A stretch of DNA of 47,770 nucleotides from a virus: positions 1 to 47,770 of the IMG/VR virus record IMGVR_UViG_3300009509_000030. One strand, given 5' to 3'. The stretch's first letter is position 1; each line of letters begins with the position of its first letter. The position numbers and the translations under genes are program-made. The notes beneath the pieces are model-generated. The model did not search any database. It had not been told where the DNA came from and saw nothing but the letters and a program-made list of their open reading frames with translations. Positions 15,271 to 21,991 of the stretch are shown piece after piece.

Positions 15271-15695
15271 GGGCACTCCGCCGACGATTCCGGCGTCTCC
15301 CAGACGACGACGCGAACGACGCGCCATTGACGGTAGCCTGAAGGCCCGACAGGCGAGTCCAGCAGCGACCGCGCGACACCGATCAGCTCGTGCGCGATCA
15401 TCTCGGCTGTCGGGTCACGCTCGAATCGGTAGGGCTCCTGCCCGTACGTGTCGCGCACGAACCGAATCAACGCATCGTCTCCACGATAGACCAGGACGTT
15501 GTGATCCCAGTGCTTGTCGATCCAGCCCTGGACGGCGCTGAACCTGCTGAAGTCCAGGACCATGCCGTTCCCTTCGAACAGTCCATCGACCGTCACCTCG
15601 GCGACCCAGCGGTGCCCATGCAGACGCGCACAGCGACCGTCATGCATCGACAGACGATGCGCCCCATCCCACCTCATCAGCTTCGTGACCTTCAT
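15267..15695 (-). CDS. queD: 6-carboxytetrahydropterin synthase
   Basis: This 142-residue protein converts dihydroneopterin triphosphate to 6-carboxy-tetrahydropterin. Motifs are AHRLSMH (12-18), the catalytic and zinc box RCARLHGHRW (21-30) with Cys22, His26 and His28, the HWDHNVL acid-base motif (62-68), DPTAEMIAHEL (94-104) and the terminal VVVWETPESSAEC with Glu133. The length and order match canonical QueD. The ATG overlaps the previous stop. It supplies QueE, whose gene follows with a GTGA overlap. Confidence 0.94.
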   Translation of the reverse strand: MKVTKLMRWDGAHRLSMHDGRCARLHGHRWVAEVTVDGLFEGNGMVLDFSRFSAVQGWIDKHWDHNVLVYRGDDALIRFVRDTYGQEPYRFERDPTAEMIAHELIGVARSLLDSPVGPSGYRQWRVVRVVVWETPESSAECP

Positions 15696-15886
15696 GGTTG
15701 CGCTCCCCTTCGCTCTAGTTCCGCGACGACCTCGCGGATCGCCCGACGGATGTCCTGTTCCTCCCCGACGCCGACTCGGCCCTCGCGCAGCGTGCGAAGC
15801 CGACTCCGGCATCGCTGCACTTCATCGCGCAGCGCCGCGTTCGACAGCCCAGCGTACGGGTCGTGGAGGTTCTTCAAGCACGGCAT
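15692..15886 (-). CDS. Small helical protein (64 aa)
   Basis: This begins MPCLKNLHDPYAGLSNAALRDE and continues as an Arg/Glu-rich coiled-coil-like helix (RSRLRTLREGR, IRREVVAELERR-type heptads). The ATG at 15886 has GGAAGG nine bases upstream. A GTG at 15895 overlapping the previous stop is also possible and would add three residues. The stop overlaps the queD start. It is unrecognised; co-translation with the deazaguanine genes suggests an accessory role. Confidence 0.6.
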   Translation of the reverse strand: MPCLKNLHDPYAGLSNAALRDEVQRCRSRLRTLREGRVGVGEEQDIRRAIREVVAELERRGAQP

Positions 15887-15891
15887 CGTCG

Positions 15892-16224
15892 TCACCCTTC
15901 CATCTCCCGGAAGACCTCGACGGCGATCCGCAACGCCTCCTCGGTCACGGGATCGAGCAGCATCTCCGCGTCGTCCTGCCGCATACCCGACAGCCACGCC
16001 AGCTCGCAGACGTTGTCGCGCAGCCACGCGAGCCGCTCGCGAGCGCGACGGACCTCGTGCGGCAGGAGCTTCGGCGCGGTCGTCGGGACCGCATCCTCGG
16101 CGGCGCGGAGGACGCGACGCGCGGACGCGGGATCGAGATTCTCCATCTCGCCAGGACTCAGTCCGGGGAATCTGACAGTAGCCGCCGCCTCCACCGCCTC
16201 CGGGCACTCGGACAGGCGCTTCAT
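15892..16224 (-). CDS. Unknown helical protein (110 aa)
   Basis: The ATG overlaps the stop of the RuvC-like gene (ATGA). The protein begins MKRLSECPEAVEAAATVRFP. The rest is mostly amphipathic helices, including APKLLPHEVRRARERLAWLRD (50-70) and MRQDDAEMLLDPVTEEALRI (81-100). It has no zinc site, membrane segment or catalytic motif. It lies between the resolvase and the queD cassette; the function is unknown. Confidence 0.65.
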   Translation of the reverse strand: MKRLSECPEAVEAAATVRFPGLSPGEMENLDPASARRVLRAAEDAVPTTAPKLLPHEVRRARERLAWLRDNVCELAWLSGMRQDDAEMLLDPVTEEALRIAVEVFREMEG

Positions 16225-16736
16225 CGGTAGCCGTCCTTGCGGAGCTGCGCGACTTCGTGCTGTCCGTCGGCGACGTAAAGCGCGACGAGCGCGGCGGCGG
16301 CGCGATGCTCGTCGAACACGACGCCCGGCCAGTTCTTCGACGCGACGGCGATCTGCGTCGCCGCCATCACGTCGTGCGGCGGCTGCTTCCCCGTCCCCGT
16401 CACGTACTTCTGCCACGCGCGCGGCGCGACGCGAACGATTCCCAGACCGGAATCCTCCGCGAGCCACTCCCAACCGCCGACCTGGTGCCACAAGGACTTG
16501 ATGGCGTTCGCGAACTTGATGTACGGCGACACCTCGATGGCGAGGACGCGCCGCTCGCACACGCGCCCGAACGTCGCCGCTTCCGAGATCCACTCGCGCG
16601 CCGACGCTGCGCCGACGAGGTCGGGCTTCAGCGTTCGTGACATCAGCAGACGCGGCAGTTTCCAGTCAGGGCGCGCGTGCAGGATCGCAACGCCCGTACC
16701 TTCCGTTCGTCCAGGGTCAACGCCAAGCACGATCAT
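16221..16736 (-). CDS. RuvC-like Holliday junction nuclease
   Basis: This 171-residue protein has an RNase-H/RuvC fold: strand 1 with VLGVDPGRTEGTGVA (3-17, Asp7), a second acidic site AIEVSP (67-71, Glu68), APRAWQKYVTGTGK (104-117), and a C-terminal acidic helix FDEHRAAAALVAL (141-153, Asp142/Glu143). RuvC enzymes resolve branched DNA. In phages they clear junctions before packaging, which fits first position in the late operon. The ATG at 16736 has GGAGG five bases upstream; the nearby GTG at 16742 overlaps that site and is rejected. Confidence 0.85.
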   Translation of the reverse strand: MIVLGVDPGRTEGTGVAILHARPDWKLPRLLMSRTLKPDLVGAASAREWISEAATFGRVCERRVLAIEVSPYIKFANAIKSLWHQVGGWEWLAEDSGLGIVRVAPRAWQKYVTGTGKQPPHDVMAATQIAVASKNWPGVVFDEHRAAAALVALYVADGQHEVAQLRKDGYR

Positions 16737-16747
16737 CGGCACCTCCG

Positions 16748-16833
16748 CTCGAAGCTGCCCCAGGACGACACCCGTGCCCGGCCGATCTCGGAGCGGAGAA
16801 CGTCCGAGGTGACGCCACAGGGGCAGCTTCGAG
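16748..16833 (-). promoter_or_regulatory. 14-bp inverted repeat in the late leader (pair A)
   Basis: CTCGAAGCTGCCCC (16748-16761) pairs perfectly with GGGGCAGCTTCGAG (16820-16833). The proximal arm begins two bases beyond the GGAGG of the RuvC-like gene, so pairing could hide or expose that ribosome site. It interleaves with pair B. Confidence 0.75.
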
Positions 16834-16850
16834 AAGGGGTGCCGGGCACG
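16773..16850 (-). promoter_or_regulatory. 10-bp inverted repeat interleaved with pair A (pair B)
   Basis: CGTGCCCGGC (16773-16782) is the exact reverse complement of GCCGGGCACG (16841-16850). The arm order A-B-A'-B' gives pseudoknot topology in RNA. A short CTCGGA/TCCGAG stem (16787-16808) lies in between. As DNA, these could instead be regulator sites. Confidence 0.65.
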
Positions 16851-16888
16851 CGAGCGATGCTACACAAGCACGCGCGCCGCAGACAACT

Positions 16889-16903
16889 GCGATCCGGGAT
16901 CGC
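16889..16903. promoter_or_regulatory. 15-bp palindrome, copy 1 (operator or parS-like)
   Basis: GCGATCCGGGATCGC is two perfect 7-bp arms around a single G. It is identical in its arms to the copies at 17092 and 17642. It lies in the middle of the divergent control region, just upstream of TTGACC. Confidence 0.75.
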
Positions 16904-17004
16904 GGTTTCGCGAACGGTTGACCTCGAGTTCGCCATCGACTAGGCGCGCGCGCCACGCACGCACGCGCCCGCAGGCGCGGTAGATCGGAAACCTACTGAT
17001 AGTC

Positions 17005-17032
17005 AGAAGAGAAGCAGCCTAGAAGAGAAGCA
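17005..17032. repeat. 12-bp direct repeat pair
   Basis: AGAAGAGAAGCA occurs at 17005-17016 and again at 17021-17032, sixteen bases apart, in the only AT-richer patch of the control region. It could be an activator, operator or iteron site. Only two copies are seen. Confidence 0.6.
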
Positions 17033-17091
17033 CTGCTCGCTGAGGGGATCCAAGACCGTCCAGGTATGGGATCTCGCTGAAGCCGGGAAAG

Positions 17092-17106
17092 GCGATCCTG
17101 GATCGC
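17092..17106. promoter_or_regulatory. 15-bp palindrome, copy 2
   Basis: GCGATCCTGGATCGC has the same arms as copy 1 with T at the centre. It is located 178 bases before the start of the early ParB-like gene. Confidence 0.75.
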
Positions 17107-17283
17107 TGTTCATCGAAGACTGGACTTCGCGGCGCGCGCTGGCGTACGCTCCATTCCCGTCGTGCTGCACGAACCCATCGCTCGTCGCGGACGCCGCCCC
17201 CGAGGGAGCAGCTACCCCCACGGGTGCGGCACGACACCCCTCTGTGGGGCGGCGTCCCCGGCGCGCGAGGAGGTCCGCGTCCC

Positions 17284-18339
17284 GTGGCGAAGCGTCCGTC
17301 CCCGAAGCTGGTCGTCAAGCGAATCGACTCGATCAAGATCCCGCGTGGCTTCGACGCAATCGACGACGAAGCGGTCGCGGCGCTGCTGGAAGACCTGAAC
17401 CGCGAAGACGGCGAGACGCAGTCGCCGATCCACATTCTGCCGGATGGTTCGCTGCTGGACGGGCGCCAGCGACTCGAAGCGAATCGACGCGCGAAGCGAC
17501 CGACCATCCTGTGCCGGATCTGGCCGAAGGGAACCGACCGCAGGGTGTTCCGACTGCGGGCGAACTCGCTTGGCAAGACGCGCTCGGCAGCCGAACGGTC
17601 GAAGGCGCGCGCCGAGCTGTGCATCGCGTTCGAGCAAAAGCGCGATCCCGGATCGCAGAAAGGCGGACGCGGCCGGGTCGGCGCCGCGACAAAAGCAGCG
17701 AAGGCAACCGGCGTCACGAAGCGAACGGTCCAGCTCGACCGACAGGCACGCGAGACGTTCTCCACGGATGAACGGTCGCGGCTCGACGGCGCCGGGGTCA
17801 CGAAGCGGGCACGCGTGCAGCTCGCGCGCGATGTGTCGAAGCTGTCGCCGTCGTTCCGCGCCCGCGCAATCGAGCAGGCCATCGTGACAGCGCAGAAGCG
17901 ACCGCCGAAGAAAGTCACGACCGACAACGGACAGCTCCGTGATTGCGTCGGACACGCCGTGCCGCAGGACCGCGAGCTACAGACCGCGTTTCGCGTCCTG
18001 CTTCCGAAGTACGAGCACGTCGAGAACCTGCTTCAGCAGGCGCAGAAGACCCTGACGAGTATCTGCGCGACCGCCAGCCCGAAGCGAACGAACCGGCTGA
18101 CCAGGCTGCACGACCAGCTCCGCGCCATCGGTGCCGAGCTTCGGAACGCGAAGCCGCATTCGGTCTGCCCGTATTGCAAGACCGTCGAGAAGGGGTGCCT
18201 GAACTGCGAGCAGAGCGGATGGGTCGGACGACAGGACTTCGAGGTCGCCGAGGACGCGCTGAAGGCATGGGGCGACGACGCGGTCGTCGTGGACAGAACC
18301 GGCGACGAGCCGCGGTTCAAGAGCGTCGCGAGCGCCTAG
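17284..18339 (+). CDS. ParB-like DNA-binding protein, early operon
   Basis: This 351-residue protein starts at a GTG with GGAGG ten bases upstream. The N terminus has a ParB/Srx-type fold with the phosphate box LLDGRQRLEANR (57-68). A helix-turn-helix follows at about 133-155 (AATKAAKATGVTKRTVQLDR). A C-terminal zinc ribbon lies near residues 293-310 (CPYCK...CLNCE). It is the first early gene and sits among three palindromes. That suggests a regulator or centromere-binding protein, perhaps with antirestriction or replication roles. No ParA partner is present, so classical partition is unlikely without a host ATPase. Confidence 0.8.
   Translation: MAKRPSPKLVVKRIDSIKIPRGFDAIDDEAVAALLEDLNREDGETQSPIHILPDGSLLDGRQRLEANRRAKRPTILCRIWPKGTDRRVFRLRANSLGKTRSAAERSKARAELCIAFEQKRDPGSQKGGRGRVGAATKAAKATGVTKRTVQLDRQARETFSTDERSRLDGAGVTKRARVQLARDVSKLSPSFRARAIEQAIVTAQKRPPKKVTTDNGQLRDCVGHAVPQDRELQTAFRVLLPKYEHVENLLQQAQKTLTSICATASPKRTNRLTRLHDQLRAIGAELRNAKPHSVCPYCKTVEKGCLNCEQSGWVGRQDFEVAEDALKAWGDDAVVVDRTGDEPRFKSVASA
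17642..17656. promoter_or_regulatory. 15-bp palindrome, copy 3, inside the ParB-like gene
   Basis: GCGATCCCGGATCGC has the same 7-bp arms with C at the centre, lying within codons ~120-125 of the early ParB-like gene. A site inside its own reading frame resembles plasmid and phage centromere or autoregulatory arrangements. Confidence 0.7.
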
Positions 18340-18340
18340 C

Positions 18341-19984
18341 ATGGCGCTCGAGCTTCGCGACTATCAGCAGCGCGCTGTCGCCGCCGTCATGGACCACCTC
18401 GAGGACGGCGGCAGCACCCTGCTTTTGATGGCGACCGGCACGGGGAAGACGGAAACGTTCTTCGAAGTCATCCGTCGATGCGGTCAGCGCGCGCTCATCT
18501 TGGCGCACACCGACCGCCTGGTGTTCCAGACCGCGGAACGAATCGAGCAGCAGTTCGGCTACTGGCCCGACGTCGAGAAGGCGGAAAGCCGCGACGGGCA
18601 CGCGACGGACATCGTCGTCGGGTCGGTGCCGACGCTTGCCCGTCCGAACCGGCTCGCCCGCTTCGATCCCGATGCGTTCGGCCTGGTCGTCGTGGACGAG
18701 GTCCATCACGCGGCGGCGGACAGCTACCAGGACATCCTGGCGCACTTCAGCGAAGCACGACAGCTCGGCGTCACGGCGACCGCGCGCAGGATGGACGGGA
18801 AGCGGCTCGGCGAAACGTTCGACAGCATCGCGTACGTCTACGACCTTGCAGATGCGATCCGCGACGGCTGGCTCGTCCCGTATCGGCGACGACTGCTTGT
18901 GCTGGAAGACCTGAAGCTCGACAACGTGGACGTGCGCGGCGGCGACTTCGTTGCGGCGCAGCTCGAGCGCGAGATCCTGAACTCGCCGGAGGAAGCGATC
19001 CCGCACGCATGGGCGCGCGGCATCCTGGACTACGCGCGCGAGCGCAAGGTGCTGGCGTTCACGCCAGGCGTCGAAAGCAGTCGGCGGCTCGCGGAGATCC
19101 TGAACCGCTACGAGCCGGGTTCCGCCGCGCACCTGTCGGGGGAATCGAAGGACCACGAACGCGCGGATGTCCTGCGCCGGTTCCGCACCGGGGAGATCCG
19201 CCGGCTGTCGAACTGCTCGCTATTCGGGGAGGGCTACGACGAAACGAGTATCGACTGCATCGCGATGTGCCGGCCGACGAGGTCGCAGCCCTTGTACGTG
19301 CAGCAGTTCGGACGCGGCACCAGGCCGTCGCCTGGGAAGACCGACCTTCTCGTGCTGGACTTCACAGACAACAGCGGGACCCACGACCTCGTGACGAGCG
19401 TGAACGTCCTGGGCGACGGCGACGAAGAACGGGTGATCCGCATCGCCGAAGACCTGCTCGCGAAGGACGAGGACCTCCGCGTGGACCGCGCCCTCGAGAC
19501 GGCACGGGACCGATACGGCGAGGAGGTCCGACGCGCGGAACGCGAAGCGGATCGCACGCGCCAAGCGGAAGGACGACGCGGGGTCCGCGCGCGCGCGCGC
19601 TTCGCGGTCTTCGACGCGGACAAGGACCCTGCGTCGATCCTCGGCGTGAACGCGTACCAGGTCCGCGCGCTCACCCGTCGCTTCGGTCTGCGCCCGCTAT
19701 CGCAGAAGCAGCGGGCGGTGCTCGAGCGCGCAGACGTCCCGATCCCGAACGACCCAGCAGAGGCGCGGGCAATCCTGAACAACCTGATGGCGCGCAGGAA
19801 GCGACACCTGTGCAGCTTCAAACAAGCGCGCATCCTGACGAAGTACGGCATCGGCGCGGACTGCACGTTCGGCCAAGCACGCGCGCTGCTCGACGCCATC
19901 GCCGCGAACCGCTGGCGCGCCATCGATCCGGGTGTGGTTGCAGCAGTCCTCGATGAATGCGGAGGGCTGGAGGATGGAGTGTGA
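18341..19984 (+). CDS. SF2 DNA helicase (DEAD/DEAH, type III restriction-like)
   Basis: This 547-residue protein has all core motifs: Q-like LRDYQQRAV (5-13), Walker A ATGTGKT (31-37), DEVHH (119-123), TATAR (145-149), GEGYDETSID (297-306) and motif VI QQFGRGTRPSPGK (321-333). The C-terminal 150 residues are basic and helical. Such RAD25/Hsd-like helicases unwind or remodel DNA in phage replication or recombination. It starts one base after the ParB-like stop. With no polymerase in the genome, it is the main replication candidate and probably recruits host machinery. Confidence 0.9.
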   Translation: MALELRDYQQRAVAAVMDHLEDGGSTLLLMATGTGKTETFFEVIRRCGQRALILAHTDRLVFQTAERIEQQFGYWPDVEKAESRDGHATDIVVGSVPTLARPNRLARFDPDAFGLVVVDEVHHAAADSYQDILAHFSEARQLGVTATARRMDGKRLGETFDSIAYVYDLADAIRDGWLVPYRRRLLVLEDLKLDNVDVRGGDFVAAQLEREILNSPEEAIPHAWARGILDYARERKVLAFTPGVESSRRLAEILNRYEPGSAAHLSGESKDHERADVLRRFRTGEIRRLSNCSLFGEGYDETSIDCIAMCRPTRSQPLYVQQFGRGTRPSPGKTDLLVLDFTDNSGTHDLVTSVNVLGDGDEERVIRIAEDLLAKDEDLRVDRALETARDRYGEEVRRAEREADRTRQAEGRRGVRARARFAVFDADKDPASILGVNAYQVRALTRRFGLRPLSQKQRAVLERADVPIPNDPAEARAILNNLMARRKRHLCSFKQARILTKYGIGADCTFGQARALLDAIAANRWRAIDPGVVAAVLDECGGLEDGV

Positions 19985-20015
19985 ATCGAACCCGCTGTCC
20001 CAGAGGAGCTAGGCA

Positions 20016-20336
20016 ATGCCACGAGCGAAAGCGAAGACGAAGCACGGACAGAAGACGAAGCGAGCCAAGGTTCGGAAGCGACCGCGACAGCAGGCGCTCC
20101 CCGGCACGGACAAGTTCCACGCCGACATCGACGCACGAGCGACGCGGTACGCGGACGCACGCGACACGCGGATGGAGCTGACGGTCGAAGAGAAGAAACG
20201 GCACGACAGCCTGATGAGCGCGATGAAGGGGCACAACCTGAAGCGGTACCGGACTCGCGCGGGCGACGAGGTCGAGATCCTCACGGAGCGGGAACGCGTC
20301 TGCGTCCGCCGCGCGAAGGGGAAGGGTCGAGACTGA
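20016..20336 (+). CDS. Very basic small protein (106 aa)
   Basis: The N terminus is Lys/Arg-rich (MPRAKAKTKHGQKTKRAKVR), followed by LPGTDKFHADIDARATRYAD and a helix with LTVEEKKRHDSLMSAMK. A good GAGGAG ribosome site lies upstream. The composition suggests nucleic-acid binding. The stop overlaps the next start. The family is unknown. Confidence 0.7.
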   Translation: MPRAKAKTKHGQKTKRAKVRKRPRQQALPGTDKFHADIDARATRYADARDTRMELTVEEKKRHDSLMSAMKGHNLKRYRTRAGDEVEILTERERVCVRRAKGKGRD

Positions 20337-20569
20337 TGGCGCCGGAAGGGATGGACGCGCAGCGCGTCGCGCTAGGCGAGGTCGCGGCGAAGGTGATGCG
20401 GAACACCATCGAGCAGACCGCCCAGAAAATGCGGATGCACACGACGCTCGTCTCCGGCGCATTCGCGATAGCGACCCTGCTCGAAGCGAAGCGAAACGGG
20501 TGGACGCACAAGGCGCTCCGCGAGGCGGTCGACGCAGCGTTCTCGACACCGACGAACGGGGGGAAATGA
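20336..20569 (+). CDS. Unknown small protein (77 aa)
   Basis: The ATG overlaps the previous stop. The protein is helical, with TIEQTAQKMRMHTTLVSGAFAIATLL-type hydrophobic spacing in the middle and KALREAVDAAF near the end. One weak hydrophobic stretch (about residues 37-50) is not enough for a clear membrane call. It is co-translated with its neighbours; the function is unknown. Confidence 0.65.
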   Translation: MAPEGMDAQRVALGEVAAKVMRNTIEQTAQKMRMHTTLVSGAFAIATLLEAKRNGWTHKALREAVDAAFSTPTNGGK

Positions 20570-20802
20570 TGGAGGTCGCCCAGTGTAAGTCGTGCGGCGC
20601 GCGCATCATTTGGACGCTGACGATGAAGGGGAAGCGGATGCCAGTCGACGCCGACCCGGTCGAGAACGGGAACATCGCGCTCGTCGAAGGCGAGAACGTC
20701 GTCACCTCCACCGTTGTCGAGCCGGCGCGCGTGCCTGGTGTCCTGCTGTACGTATCCCACTTCGCGACGTGCCCGAACGCGGCGCAGCACCGGAAGCGAT
20801 GA
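20566..20802 (+). CDS. Small zinc-binding phage protein (78 aa)
   Basis: The protein begins MMEVAQCKSCGARIIWTLTM and continues KGKRMPVDADPV. This CxxCGA-IIW...KRMPVD layout recurs in many small phage proteins. The C terminus has HFATCP and a final His, completing a possible zinc site. The ATG at 20566 overlaps the previous stop; the next Met at 20569 is an equal choice. Confidence 0.75.
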   Translation: MMEVAQCKSCGARIIWTLTMKGKRMPVDADPVENGNIALVEGENVVTSTVVEPARVPGVLLYVSHFATCPNAAQHRKR

Positions 20803-21143
20803 CGATGCGCGGCGCGCTCGAACGACGACCGCAGCGATGGTTCAGCGTCCGACTCGTCGGCGGCGGCGGTGCCGAGGAGGTCGACCTCGTCCTCGGATGG
20901 ATCACGAAGCGGGGGGGCGTCTGGTGGATTCATCTCGACTTCGAAGGGGGGGCGGTGCTGGACATGCCGCTGCCCTGCGGGCGGGATTTCCTGCCAGACA
21001 CGCTGCACGACGCGCTAGCAGCGCGCAGGGCCGCCCTTCCAGACGCGCTGGCGCGAGCTGCCGCCAAAGCGCCGCCGCGCGCCCTGCGCCCGCTCAGGGC
21101 GCTGCTGGACGGTCCAAAAAACCCTTCCGATCCAGACCGTTAG
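20799..21143 (+). CDS. Unknown protein (114 aa)
   Basis: The start overlaps the previous stop as ATGA. The N-terminal half is beta-rich with tryptophans (RWFSVRLVGGGGAEEVDLVL, GVWWIHLDFEGG). The C-terminal half is an Ala/Arg-rich helix. There are no motifs. It closes the first small-gene run of the early operon. Confidence 0.65.
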   Translation: MTMRGALERRPQRWFSVRLVGGGGAEEVDLVLGWITKRGGVWWIHLDFEGGAVLDMPLPCGRDFLPDTLHDALAARRAALPDALARAAAKAPPRALRPLRALLDGPKNPSDPDR

Positions 21144-21256
21144 CACCCATCAAAAATCGGCCTTTCGCGTCGATTCTGGTAGCCTTTCCCCTTGCCGGAA
21201 GCGTCTAAAAGGACGAGATTTAACCTGTGCCCGCCGACCAACAGGAGGAGCTGGAG
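21144..21256 (+). promoter_or_regulatory. Short AT-richer gap, possible internal early promoter
   Basis: This 113-bp gap has unusual AT-rich patches for this genome (CAAAAATCGG, TCTAAAAGGA, GATTTAACC). A TTGCCG near 21192 could serve as a -35, but no well-spaced -10 is clear. It ends in a strong AGGAGGAGCTGGAG ribosome site before 21257. A secondary promoter is suggested, not shown. Confidence 0.35.
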
Positions 21257-21724
21257 ATGACGACGAAGAAGACGATGAAGACGGAAGCAGACCTCGCGCA
21301 CGCCGCGCTGACCGCGGTCGAGGATGCGGAACAACTGATGCAGCGCGCGCAGCTTCAGCTACGCACCGCCGTCCGGTTCCTCGGACGGATCGAGAAGGAC
21401 AGCGACGCGGTCACGCTCGCGTCCGGCATCCGCGCGTTGATCGACAACGACACGGACGACAGCTTCGATGGCTTCGAGACGGAATCGAATCTGAAGACGC
21501 TGCGCGAGAACACGAACGGGCTCATCGAGGGACTTTGCGATCTGACGGTCTCGCTGGACGTCGGCGCCTGGGACGACGACGACCGGACGCCGACGGCGCC
21601 GTGCCCGCATTGCGGGAAGACGATGGAGATCGGTGACGAGCTTCCCGAGGAGCGGTGCTGCGACGGTTGCGCCGAAGCCCTCGCAGAAGGACAGCGACGG
21701 CTGCACGCGAAGGTGTCCCGATGA
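21257..21724 (+). CDS. Unknown protein with C-terminal zinc ribbon (155 aa)
   Basis: The ATG at 21257 directly follows AGGAGGAGCTGGAG, so it is preferred over an in-frame GTG at 21227. The first ~100 residues are helical and charged, with a QLMQRAQLQLRTAV amphipathic segment. The end holds PCPHCGKTMEIG and CCDGCAEAL, four cysteines spaced as a treble-clef or ribbon site. A DNA- or RNA-binding or adaptor role is plausible. The stop overlaps the next gene. Confidence 0.7.
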   Translation: MTTKKTMKTEADLAHAALTAVEDAEQLMQRAQLQLRTAVRFLGRIEKDSDAVTLASGIRALIDNDTDDSFDGFETESNLKTLRENTNGLIEGLCDLTVSLDVGAWDDDDRTPTAPCPHCGKTMEIGDELPEERCCDGCAEALAEGQRRLHAKVSR

Positions 21725-21924
21725 ACGCGAACGACCGCTTCCTCGTCAATGCCGGCTACGTCCGGGGTCTGCTCGCGAAGCTCGAGATCGCGTTCGAGAA
21801 CTACGCGCGGGAACAGAAGCGCCATCCGCACGATTGGGGCTACGTCGGATGCGCGGCGCAGGTGAAGGACGACCTCGCCGACGTGCTTCGCCTTCTGACC
21901 GGCGACGAGTCCGCCATCGGATAG
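21721..21924 (+). CDS. Unknown small protein (67 aa)
   Basis: The ATG overlaps the previous stop (ATGA). The protein begins MNANDRFLVNAGYVRGLLAK and is mostly helical with aromatic residues (FENYAREQ, DWGYVG). It has no motif. It is followed at once by a strong hairpin. Confidence 0.65.
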   Translation: MNANDRFLVNAGYVRGLLAKLEIAFENYAREQKRHPHDWGYVGCAAQVKDDLADVLRLLTGDESAIG

Positions 21925-21972
21925 CAGCCCGGACCGCCCACGAGCTTCGGTTCGCGGGCGGTACGGGCTGCT
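21922..21972 (+). terminator. Long GC hairpin in the early operon (terminator or processing site)
   Basis: TAGCAGCCCG pairs with CGGGCTGCTA and, after one mismatch, ACCGCCC pairs with GGGCGGT, around a 16-base loop. It starts at the stop codon of the preceding gene. There is no U-tract, so it may be an attenuator, an mRNA-end protector or a weak terminator. The ribosome site GGAGCGGAGA follows. Confidence 0.6.
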
Positions 21973-21991
21973 AGCCCGGAAGGAGCGGAGA

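Larger units (their letters stand above)
16737..17283. promoter_or_regulatory. Divergent control region between late and early operons
   Basis: This 547-bp non-coding stretch separates the leftward late operon (starts 16736) from the rightward early operon (starts 17284). It holds interleaved inverted repeats near the late start, two copies of a 15-bp palindrome, an alternating purine-pyrimidine GC tract (about 16943-16970), a 12-bp direct repeat pair, and a small CCCC/GGGG hairpin near 17237-17250. A TTGACC at 16918-16923 is a possible -35 for rightward transcription, but no convincing -10 follows. Both main promoters must lie here by layout. An early-gene regulator, perhaps the adjacent ParB-like protein, probably acts on this region. 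Confidence 0.75.

Noticed and set aside
16737-16860. A known preQ1 riboswitch class
   Set aside because: The pseudoknot topology and the operon content fit the idea, but the A-rich tail and conserved core of described preQ1 classes are not visible, and the arms are much more GC-rich.
17284-18339. Longer in-frame start at 17224
   Set aside because: The GTG at 17284 has GGAGG upstream, and residues before it are GC-rich low-complexity with no domain.
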